A stretch of 64,000 bases of DNA from Phytopseudomonas dryadis (GTDB lineage Bacteria; Pseudomonadota; Gammaproteobacteria; Pseudomonadales; Pseudomonadaceae): the NCBI RefSeq assembly GCF_004327355.1, contig NZ_QJUM01000027.1, positions 1 through 64,000 on the forward strand, written 5' to 3'. Positions 7,901 through 16,400 of this stretch are shown here, piece by piece. The notes below the pieces were generated by a model. The model did no database searches, was not told the origin of the DNA, and saw only the letters and a list, made by a program, of their open reading frames with translations. Each line of letters begins with the position of its first letter. The first letter of the stretch is position 1. Made by a program: the position numbers and the translations under genes.

Positions 7901-9143
7901 GATCCTCCCCGATCCGCACCTGAACTTCATCAGCCCCCAGCGCCAGTACCATTTCTCTTTCCCCTCGCAGGTCGACGGGGGCGAGCAGGTCGAAATTCGA
8001 CTGGAGCAAGCCGTATAAAAACTCTAGAAAATGCGTACCAGACGATAGAACGGGAGCATTCATATCAATGGGGGCGGCCTGGTTCAGCTCAGCGTCATAC
8101 TTGCGAATCGCCTCCACATTCAACTCGTACAGACTGAACTGCAGCTCCGGCCGGTACTGCCAGGCGTACTGCGGTTCGGGGGCCTTGAGGTTCAGGCCGG
8201 GGTTCTCGCGGTCGGCCTTGCGGTAGGCCTGGCGGGCGATTTCGCTGGCTTCTTCGTCGTGCAGCGGCACCTGTACCGGCACGTAGCGGCTTGGCCGGTA
8301 TTTGAGAATGCCCGTGCCCTGGCCGGTGGCGAAGTCCGGGTTGCGGTTCTGTGGCTGACCGGCCACTTGCAGGTACAGGTGCTGCCTGGCCAGCACCTTT
8401 TCCGGCAGGTGGATCACCTGCACCTGCTGCCCCGGCTTGATCGCGAATTGCGACAGCTGGTTGGCCCCCGCCGGGGCCAGCTGGTTGGCCGCCACCACCT
8501 TGGCCAGGCTCCCGGTGTAGCCGTAGTCGGCCAGTTCCTCGGGCAGCGGGCTGCCGTCGGCGTCGCGCCAGTCGCTGTAGATGGCGATGCTGATGTCGCT
8601 GCTCAGCCCCGCGCCTTCGTTGCCGATGGTCTGGCGTTTCTGTTCGCCGCGGGTGCTGCCGTATTCCACCTGGTTGCGCCGCTCGGCCCAGACTTTCAGG
8701 TTCGGCGGCGCCAGCTCGATGCGCTGTTCGGCGAAGTTCAGCAGGTTGCCCGTGGCCACCGCCGCCTGCAGCTGGATGCGGGTGCTGCCCATGTAGCCCG
8801 TCGCCCGGTTGATGGCGATCAGGCGTACCGTCTCGCCCGCCTTCAGGTGGTTGGCCGTGCGCTTCTGGAAGGCCTCCTGGAAACCTCCCGCGCTTTGCCA
8901 TTTACCGAAGTTGGCCTCGCCGCTGCGCCCGGCCGTGGCGAAGGTGTTTTCCGCCGAGCCGCGCAGCTGGATGGTGAAGCGGAAGCTGCCGGACTGCTCG
9001 TCCACTCCCGAATAGCTCTGGTACAGCTCGTCCTCGTGCAGCCCACGGCGTTCGGCCACCAGTTGCCCATTGGACTCGCAGAACACGTAGATGTCGGTGT
9101 CGCGCATGTCTTGCTGGCTGATATTGATCTTAACGCTGGTCAT
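4929..9143 (-). CDS. Orphan toxin module 2, IS-truncated (LamG plus pre-toxin region)
   Basis: This module lacks a signal peptide. Translation probably starts at ATG 9143, coupled to the preceding stop as TGATG; an in-frame ATG at 9167 has no better ribosome site. From RDTDIYVF onward about 335 residues are almost identical to the full toxin. The homology then drops to moderate (RFDN.EHL, MRLYANNDV) and is lost. Next come Ig-like domains (VVPGRPHHISYETAG), a LamG-like domain (GQWHRLGVHTINGELILQLD), an AHAVAAEG boundary motif near 6050, and a helical region containing LLLVGDVRDFAIHGFYLF, of the type found before toxin domains. It now ends at TAG 4929 inside the IS. In the ancestor it continued in frame into the nuclease-like domain at 3749-3053. 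A silent warhead cassette for the upstream toxin is the likely role. Confidence 0.75.
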   Translation of the reverse strand: MTSVKINISQQDMRDTDIYVFCESNGQLVAERRGLHEDELYQSYSGVDEQSGSFRFTIQLRGSAENTFATAGRSGEANFGKWQSAGGFQEAFQKRTANHLKAGETVRLIAINRATGYMGSTRIQLQAAVATGNLLNFAEQRIELAPPNLKVWAERRNQVEYGSTRGEQKRQTIGNEGAGLSSDISIAIYSDWRDADGSPLPEELADYGYTGSLAKVVAANQLAPAGANQLSQFAIKPGQQVQVIHLPEKVLARQHLYLQVAGQPQNRNPDFATGQGTGILKYRPSRYVPVQVPLHDEEASEIARQAYRKADRENPGLNLKAPEPQYAWQYRPELQFSLYELNVEAIRKYDAELNQAAPIDMNAPVLSSGTHFLEFLYGLLQSNFDLLAPVDLRGEREMVLALGADEVQVRIGEDQSIRFDNLEHLASLQSEDFLSMRLYANNDVANILWEWAFDQMLVIPAATTDGETVKISADDAFSGTELIEGLMLTHRDGATKPAVVDWSVSGSATLGRYTETNTSGYFQTLLKLPTTAGAMATVQAKFREPSVLEVDSVTYEVVPGRPHHISYETAGKTTVSELGGVTLDVWVFDRFDNKVADGTLVDINAEDMTLVGSRETRDGKVQVTLKGRDVPGDKQVTISVGDATENTLVRVHDVTLRVELVDSLPVGASTTVTVTAASDFGDLTGLPIQLSALRGVLDKSDLVLTGNHATTTLHAGEFAGGGTIVARLNDQLISQPFHVQLPAGAVRVSNPLLVSSRVGDPDPSVLGASAQTQIQVPGRVGETVTLDLLNYLKPNLLPLASWGLQSDFLDEEAGALLESTGARIEGAGVSRQSKYAEFSQGDQLRLAHEARYEKKGDIGATLAFNADTNQDATLLDLSSSGLKVVLTGDGRVKALAQLSDDSHVEVSTESVASGQWHRLGVHTINGELILQLDQQIVRVALDAPLKTQTSAYSLIIGGDYQGRVNELAVFDWSRSPVLRLSDGSQKSTVQVASDGYATFTVASHFSDLMALRGDPNKDLLSSVSRILVAHAVAAEGDDPSCMPVTTDDLIGTAEAFLKFIVDCKLQQKVRQAELKIETASGFKEITLAYVEYGAYKALQTQISRSGQGMIYLAQCLEGVVTGSTDSGAGMLCDFVASLLLVGDVRDFAIHGFYLFTGDMENFDQATYVFATLGIVSTLAEFTGIGVTVDAAIAGGKTAAKVMKGSKIINNMVGYLDKRVIHGEPGKRVEALTTVLPLLEVVALVAYEGGNIKDFLVAAVDSADDFDDWVKYSYRVIKDKLAYLDEDVTSSADARLNRFVGLWVGIAHAAGIDLISKSVREFAEILERVQESAKRGGVKQGDIAKFYTRVIAQLNKAADEAGDAAYPLSKYLSEIEHKNVPIAGLIRIAEHLGPDGLQTLRDGLK
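8101..9106 (-). repeat. Shared recombination segment, copy 2 (1,006 bp)
   Basis: Aligns without gaps to 14609-15614 of the full-length toxin gene at a constant offset of 6508. By eye there are about a dozen single-base differences. The match stops sharply at TTGCGAATCG (8101/14609) and at GTCGCGCA (9106/15614). The coding frame is preserved, so recombination here would replace the entire 3' part of the toxin gene. Confidence 0.92.
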
Positions 9144-9568
9144 CAGCGACGCTTGTGCATCATCCATCTAGCAACACGTTTGTCGCTGGAAAAATCACCC
9201 CGCACGGCCACCAATGCGTGCTCGTTCAACCAGCTCTGCTCGTCCAAGGACTTGACCCAGATAGCATCCCCTCCTTCAGGCACAAGAAGCATGGCATCGA
9301 TAATCAGATTCGCTTTATGGAAGGGGGCGACCAGCTCATGCAATTCCTCACGATCCAAGTCGGTCTCCCACCCCACCAACAAGGTCTCCGGGCTAGGGCT
9401 CGACAGACAGTCGGGCAATGCTATGTACTCCAGCGCTACGTACAAGTCCCGCCAAGGTTCGGCGACCTCTTCAACGAATACGGGTTTATCAATCGTCAGA
9501 AAGAGTTTTACCTGCTTCCTCTGCTCGGCATTGAGTCCAGTCAATAAAGCATAAAAGATCGTTTCCAC
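9143..9568 (-). CDS. Small soluble protein, candidate orphan immunity protein
   Basis: 141 aa, starting at a GTG at 9568 with GGAGAGG about six bases upstream, 13 bp after the previous gene. No signal peptide or membrane helix. The centre (LLVGWETDLDREELHELV) is acidic and the protein ends in a basic tail (RVARWMMHKRR). I do not recognise the family. Its last codon region overlaps the start of the following orphan module (TGATG at 9143). It sits behind one toxin-immunity pair and ahead of a displaced module, the same place the 177-aa gene at 1055-1588 occupies in the next unit. That suggests it is the immunity gene of a warhead no longer present, or a second protector for the current one. Role inferred from position. 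Confidence 0.6.
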   Translation of the reverse strand: METIFYALLTGLNAEQRKQVKLFLTIDKPVFVEEVAEPWRDLYVALEYIALPDCLSSPSPETLLVGWETDLDREELHELVAPFHKANLIIDAMLLVPEGGDAIWVKSLDEQSWLNEHALVAVRGDFSSDKRVARWMMHKRR

Positions 9569-9581
9569 AGAAAGGCCTCTC

Positions 9582-10427
9582 CTATGCGCTGCCTAGGTAG
9601 TTAGTAATTTTCTGACCATCCCAGCCGATGCGTTGCGCCTCGGGGATACTCTCGTAGATCTCATCCACAAACTGAAGTAAGTCGGGGTTGAAACCTCGTG
9701 AAAAATAGCGACTTACAAAGCCCACAAACCAAGCATCTTCATATGCCTCCGGCCTGCCTGAACTCCCGCTTAGCAAGTTAGATATTTCCTTTGCGGTAAG
9801 GTCACGGTATTTACCAACCCATAGCTCATCCGACCGAATAGAAGGCAGCCTCTGAGAAAAACGTTCGACAAGCACCTTTCCAAAGGCCAGTCGAGAGCTT
9901 CCATTCTTATTCAACTGATAAAATATCTCCTTGAAGAAAAAATACAACATACTTAAAGGAATACGTCCATCGACGGGCACACCTCCCTCTTTAGACTCCG
10001 CCTCATCCAGTGCTTGAAGCAAAAGCGAAAAACGCATGATGAAATCATCATCCCACGTATATTTCCCCCCTCTCACACCGAATACACCGAACACCCCCCC
10101 CTCAAAGCATTTCTCTTCATATTGCTTCAACACTTCTTTATAAAAACGTAACGACACAACAGGAGATGCAAGGCATATGAATACATAAGGACTCCCTCCC
10201 AAATTATTTGGCCGACGCCCCATCAGCTCTTTCTTATCAGGAACACTTGGGCTGTAAGTATCAATCCTCCCCTCAAAGAATAAAACTTTCAAAGCCTGAC
10301 CAAACTTCTTAGGCGTATCCCCAAAATAACCTTTCAAGTCCATTAACACACGCTTATATAGCTCTTTGCGTTCCGGGCTCTTCAGATCGCAGCCATCCGG
10401 ATAAACGGATATCCAATCTTTAGTCAT
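9582..10427 (-). CDS. Probable immunity protein for the 2,216-aa toxin
   Basis: 281 aa, with ATG at 10427 lying inside the last codons of the toxin (8-nt overlap), so translation is probably coupled. The product has no signal peptide and no clear membrane segments, as expected for a cytoplasmic inhibitor. It is mixed alpha/beta, with aromatic-rich patches (SMLYFFFKEIFYQL, ELWVGKYRDLTAKEIS). The gene is much more AT-rich than the toxin before it, a common mark of recently exchanged immunity genes. I recognise no named family. The call rests on the tight toxin-immunity arrangement, which is the rule in polymorphic toxin systems. It could instead be an accessory protein. Confidence 0.7.
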   Translation of the reverse strand: MTKDWISVYPDGCDLKSPERKELYKRVLMDLKGYFGDTPKKFGQALKVLFFEGRIDTYSPSVPDKKELMGRRPNNLGGSPYVFICLASPVVSLRFYKEVLKQYEEKCFEGGVFGVFGVRGGKYTWDDDFIMRFSLLLQALDEAESKEGGVPVDGRIPLSMLYFFFKEIFYQLNKNGSSRLAFGKVLVERFSQRLPSIRSDELWVGKYRDLTAKEISNLLSGSSGRPEAYEDAWFVGFVSRYFSRGFNPDLLQFVDEIYESIPEAQRIGWDGQKITNYLGSA

Positions 10428-13400
10428 CTTCGCAACCCACCATATTTCCTAGATTCTCATCTATATAATCCTGAACACGCTCAAGCATCTCGTCCGGCAA
10501 CAGATCGATGATGTCGAAACCAAATCCAGGCTCAAGTCCTGGCACATACCTGATCACCTCTTCCATCATTTTCAGGACGTTGGCAGAGTCAGCCATACGC
10601 TGCTTGATATCGGCCACATCCACTGCCGAATAGCCCAGGTCGCCCAGGAATTTCTCCGCCAATTGCTCATCGATGTTCTCACCAAGGCCATCGTAAAGAG
10701 GGTGACTAAACACCTCCCTGGCCTTGGCTGGATCCAAGTCCATATGGAACGGATACTTCGAGTCAGATGACTTGAAGAATAAAGGTGGTTTAACGAGGCG
10801 TTCCTTGGCTGCCTCCAAGTAAGTCCCCGCATCCGAACCTTTGATACGGGTCTTGGTAGGGTAACCGTTACTGAGACGATTACGCGGGCCTGCATCAGCC
10901 TTCCACTGTTGGAGCTGCCAGTGAAAGCCCTCACTCATGACCTCACCTTGCATTCCATAGGCAGCCACGCGATCCAGGGTGAACTGACGGTGATATGTGC
11001 TGCGCCCTTGCTCGCGCCCCAACTGTGGCAACTTGCGTTTAAGGAACTCCGCCTTGCTGGGCAGCTTGCTATCACTGCCATTGCTATCATGTGCAGCTGC
11101 TTGCAGTGATTTCAATTCGATCCAAGTGTTGATATCAACTCCAGTTCCTTTCAGTTCGATATCGGGACGGCGCACGAACATTTGTGACAGATCATTAGGA
11201 TCACCATACAAGGGAATTTTCCGAGCACGATCCAAGGCCGCAACACCTTGGTCACTGGTCGCATGATAGAAAGCGATCATGAACATCTCGTACATATGTC
11301 CATGAGTAAAGTTGACCAGCCGACAGACATACTGGCCGTCGGCACTGATCGAGTCCTTGATCTTCAGGTTCTTGCCCGATGAAAGTGCCAAGCCAGCAGC
11401 AAAATGCTTCATCAATGACCAGAACTTCTTCTCAGCTTCACCCTCACTTCCTGGCCCGGATGTCTGCAGTCTCTTGCAAGGAATAACCGACTCTTCGTCA
11501 CAGGTAACGCTGGTGTAGACATACGAGGTAGCGACAGCGAATAGCAATGGATGGAGACGTGTATTGCTGTTGCCCGTCATGAATTTGGTCAGGTTCTTGG
11601 CAAAGTTACGCCCCGCTCGCTTGGCCACCTGCACCGCGACCCGGGCCATGATCACCAATACCGGTACCAGAGCCAGTGGTGCCGCCGCGTGAGCCCTGGG
11701 CACCAACCAACCGAGAGGGTCATAGCCCGCCAGAGGGTCGTAACCTTGCTGGAGGCTGAACAGATCGCGTCGGAAGCTATAGGTACTTTCCCCCAGCCCC
11801 TGATACATCCCGTCCAACAGTGTCAGCAAATACTGGGGATCATTGTCGTACTCCGGAGCAACGGCCTTGATAGACTCCACCCAATTCGCAAATGCTGCGC
11901 CATTCAAGCGGCAGGGGTTATAGGGCACCTGATCGGCAGTGCCTTCCAAGGCGTAGGCCACATCGACCGTGCATTTCTGCTCGACATAAGGCACCGACGC
12001 CTCAAGGAATGCCCAGCCATTAGCCGGCATGGCCATCCAGTCCAGCCAGAGCGAGAGATCCTGACGATTGAGTACGCTCCCTTGAATATAGGCCGCGGTA
12101 TCGGGATGACTGACCGTCATTTCCGCCATGACCAGCAGCCCAAGCATCCTTTTGTAGCCAAGGCCAACATCCGCATAGCGGCGACGTAGTACCAACTCGG
12201 ACAGCTCGTCCTTGAGCAAGCGCTGAAAGGCCGGATTGGCCTGAGCAGAGATGAAGGAGGTCAAGCTATCCAGATGACCGCTCAGATGGCTTCCTTCAGG
12301 CAGGCTGGCAAACACCTTGAGCAACGCGGCAACTTTATCGCCATCTTGAGCGTCAGTACTGCCAATACGGGTTGCGAGATTGGCCTGAGCCAAGTAGCTG
12401 CTGGTATCACGATCATCAAGCGCCAAAACCTGGCTCAACGTATCAGCGTCCGGCGTTTGCAGTTCAAGCAGTCCAGACAGCACTGCAAGTGCATGCTCTG
12501 GACTGTGCAGAGCAATATCGACACGTTCGCCAGCAATGCTTAGAGGGACGCTGCGGTAGGCTTGCGGCAGGCTCTCAGCCACGGGCTTGATCTGCAAGCT
12601 GGCCCTGCCCTGTGTGCCCAGGTCAAGACTGAAATCCTGATACTGGCCATTGACACTGAGTAGCGCTGGCGCGTCGCTAGCGTGCGCATAGAACTGACGT
12701 AAGGCCATATCCTGGCCCGCCAGCAGCCGTATGCCAGTGCCAAGAGCAGGTTGCACTGCCTCATCCAGATCGAACTCACCGCTCACTTCTGCAAGACGAT
12801 AGGCGATGTGCCGCCCCTTGATGCTCACCCGCAGTTGGTTGGGCCCGACGGATGTCGACAAATCGAACTCCTGGGTGTCGCTCTGCTCCCCTGGCAACTT
12901 GCGGGTAACCAGCAGCTTGTCCTCGCGTTGCTCGATGAGCAAAAGATCCTTCCAGGCAAGCAGTTGTCCATTGCCGTTGCCGTCGTATTCAAGAAACAAC
13001 TCGATCCCTACGCCCGTAGCGGTTTGCTCCAGCAAAGCACCGTCGGAAAGGACAAGGCCATAGCCCTTGTAGTTGTATGCAACCGGTAAACCATCCTGGG
13101 CGCTCTGCTGATAGCGAAAACCAGGTGCCTTGGCAGCCGTCACTCCAGCGACCAGAAACCGGCTTCGCTCCAGATCGCCCGGGCGAAGCATTGTCAGTAG
13201 CGCCCGATTGGGGTTACGGCTATCGCCCAGGCGAATATCAAGCACCTCACCGGGAGTACCCTTGAGAGAAATGCTGTCTTGCGCCAGAACCGGTATCGAC
13301 ACCTGCTCAGCGGAGCGGCGTCGATAACTCAGCTGATTGTCACTAGCCCCCATTACCAGCGTGATGGGCTTCTTCTGCTCGATTCGACTCTGCGGATCGG

Positions 13401-16400
13401 GCAAAACTTCCCATGCTTGCGTACTCAGGGCTCCATTACCCGCATTGAAAACGACTTTGGCGGCCCCAGGAACAAAGCCGGTGTGCCAGCGGTAGACCAA
13501 TTGGCCACTGGCGTCTATCCGCCCTTCGCGATCCAGGAGGATTCCTTTATCTACCTGAACCCCAAGCGTTTCGGGACGGATCTGCGCAGCATCGGCCCCG
13601 CCCAAGCCGAAGACCAGGTCAACGACCTGATTTTCCTGAACACTACGAATTTGCGGTGGCGTCACTCCCAGGGTCTGGACGCTGAAAGGAAATCTTTTTT
13701 CCACCCCATCCACCTGTACCACCAGTGCATTAGCCCCTCCGGCCTGGAGGGCATCGCGAATAGTAAGAGTGGCCCCACCGTCCACCAGAGTTTCACTGTC
13801 GTTGAGCAAACGCCCCTGCCCTTCAATAGAGAAATCGGCTCCGGTACCGGAAATGACTCGGTTGCCCTGGCGATCAGTGACAATCAAATTGACCTTCAAC
13901 TCTCCCATGCCGCCGGCATAAAGCTGGCCACTGAAGTTCGCCGTGATATTCGCCGGCTCACCGGGCACGACAATGAAATCCTTGTAGTAGGCCCGTGCGT
14001 CACCGCCTTGCAATGTGGCATATACACGTGCCCGGCTACCGGTGGTGGCAGGTAAATTGACCTGGGTAGTGAAAATACCGCTCTCGGCGTTAGTGTCGAT
14101 AACCGGGGACACATTACCGTTGCCCTCCAGCTGCCAACGTACCGTTTCCGGTTTCTTGATAGCTTCACGACGCGTGTAGTAACCGGCAAGCACAGCCTTC
14201 ATTTCTATACGTGGATCGTCAGCGCTCAGGTAGTGGTAAGTACCAATGTCGTTCATTTCCACATCTTCGTTGGCGAAAACACTGAGGTATTCGAACGCCC
14301 ACTCCATCAACGTATTGCCCACATCGTTGTTGGCATACAGACGCATGGTGAGAAAATCATCGACATCCAGCGCACCGAGGTGCTCGAAGTTATCGAAGCG
14401 AATGGTCTGATCCGCTCCCAGGGTGGCCTTGATCTCCTGCTCGCCAATGGCCAGCACCAGCTCTTTCTCGCCGTTGTGGCTGTAGGCCTCCAGCCCCGTG
14501 AATTCGGACTTGAGCAGGTCGTAGTAGAAGGCCAGCAGGTTGTCCGAACTGGTCAGTACCGGCCGCGTGTCGTTGAGGATGTCGCTGATCCGCTCCTCGG
14601 CATCGGTCTTGCGAATCGCCTCCACATTCAACTCATACAGACTGAACTGCAGCTCCGGCCGGTACTGCCAGGCGTACTGCGGTTCGGGGGCCTTGAGGTT
14701 CAGGCCGGGGTTTTCGCGGTCGGCCTTGCGGTAGGCCTGGCGGGCGATTTCGCTGGCTTCTTCGTCGTGCAGCGGCACTTGTACCGGCACGTAGCGGCTT
14801 GGCCGGTATTTGAGAATGCCCGTGCCCTGGCCGGTGGCGAAGTCCGGGTTGCGGTTCTGTGGCTGACCGGCCACTTGCAGGTACAGGTGCTGCCTGGCCA
14901 GTACCTTTTCCGGCAGGTGGATCACTTGCACCTGCTGCCCCGGCTTGATCGCGAACTGCGACAGCTGGTTGGCCCCCGCCGGGGCCAGCTGGTTGGCCGC
15001 CACCACCTTGGCCAGGCGCCCGGTGTAGCCGTAGTCGGCCAGTTCCTCGGGCAGCGGGCTGCCGTCGGCGTCGCGCCAGTCGCTGTAGATGGCGATGCTG
15101 ATGTCGCTGCTCAGCCCCGCGCCTTCGTTGCCGATGGTCTGGCGTTTCTGTTCGCCGCGGGTGCTGCCGTATTCCACCTGGTTGCGCCGCTCGGCCCAGA
15201 CTTTCAGGTTCGGCGGCGCCAGCTCGATGCGCTGTTCGGCGAAGTTCAGCAGGTTGCCCGTGGCCACCGCCGCCTGCAGCTGGATGCGGGTGCTGCCCAT
15301 GTAGCCCGTCGCCCGGTTGATGGCGATCAGGCGTACCGTCTCGCCCGCCTTCAGGTGGTTGGCCGTGCGCTTCTGGAAGGCCTCCTGGAAACCTCCCGCG
15401 CTTTGCCATTTACCGAAGTTGGCCTCGCCGCTGCGCCCGGCCGTGGCGAAGGTGTTTTCCGCCGAGCCGCGCAGCTGGATGGTGAAGCGGAAGCTGCCGG
15501 ACTGCTCGTCCACACCCGAATAGCTCTGGTACAGCTCGTCTTCGTGCAGCCCGCGGCGTTCGGCCACCAGTTGCCCGTTGGACTCGCGGAACACGTAGAT
15601 GTCGGTGTCGCGCAGATCCTCGGCGCTGATGGTGTCGAGCAGGCCGCGGTGCTGGAAGTCCGGGGCGGTGTCGATCAGGCGAGTGAAGTCCGGGGCCGTC
15701 TCCTCCGTGTTCCCGGGCACGCCGTCATGCCGGCTGGACAGGTAGATGCCCTGCAGCTCGGCTTCTTCCAGGCTGGTGCTGACGAAGACTTCGCGCTGCT
15801 CGCCTTCGACTTCCCGGGTGACCTTCTTGCCGGGGACCACGTAGTCCGGCTGTTCGTCGCCGTCGAAGTCGTAGTGCTGCTGCAGATGCTGGCCACGCTC
15901 GCCCACCGCGTCGCTGTAGGCGGTGCTCTGGCCGAGCCGGGCCGAGCCGAAGCTGGCGGCGCCGTCGATGACCATCAGGTCCACCGGAAAATCCATCGGC
16001 CGCTTGATCGGCGTGGCCGAGCTCGCGATCACTGCGGCCGCCGCCATGCTGTAGACCCCCAGGCCGTTGCAGAAGTCGTAGTCCTGGCGCACCAGGTAGT
16101 AGGGCATGAAGGAGCTGCCGCGTGGGTTGAAGCGCTTGTAGCTCAGTTCCAGGTAGGCCGGCGTGCTGTACTCGAAGGTGAATCCAGGGCATGCCGGCAG
16201 GAAATAGTTCATGCTGTAGCGGCCCTGCTCGTCGGTCAACGCATAGCCACCGGTGATGAAACCGCCCAGGGTCACGCCCACGCCCGGCAGCGGGCCATAG
16301 ATCTGCGCCTCGCGGTCGCGGTTCGAATAGCCCTCGGCGACCTGCCCGTCCTGGCCGAAAAAGCCCACCCGGAAGCCGATGGCGTTGGCGCTCTGGTGCA

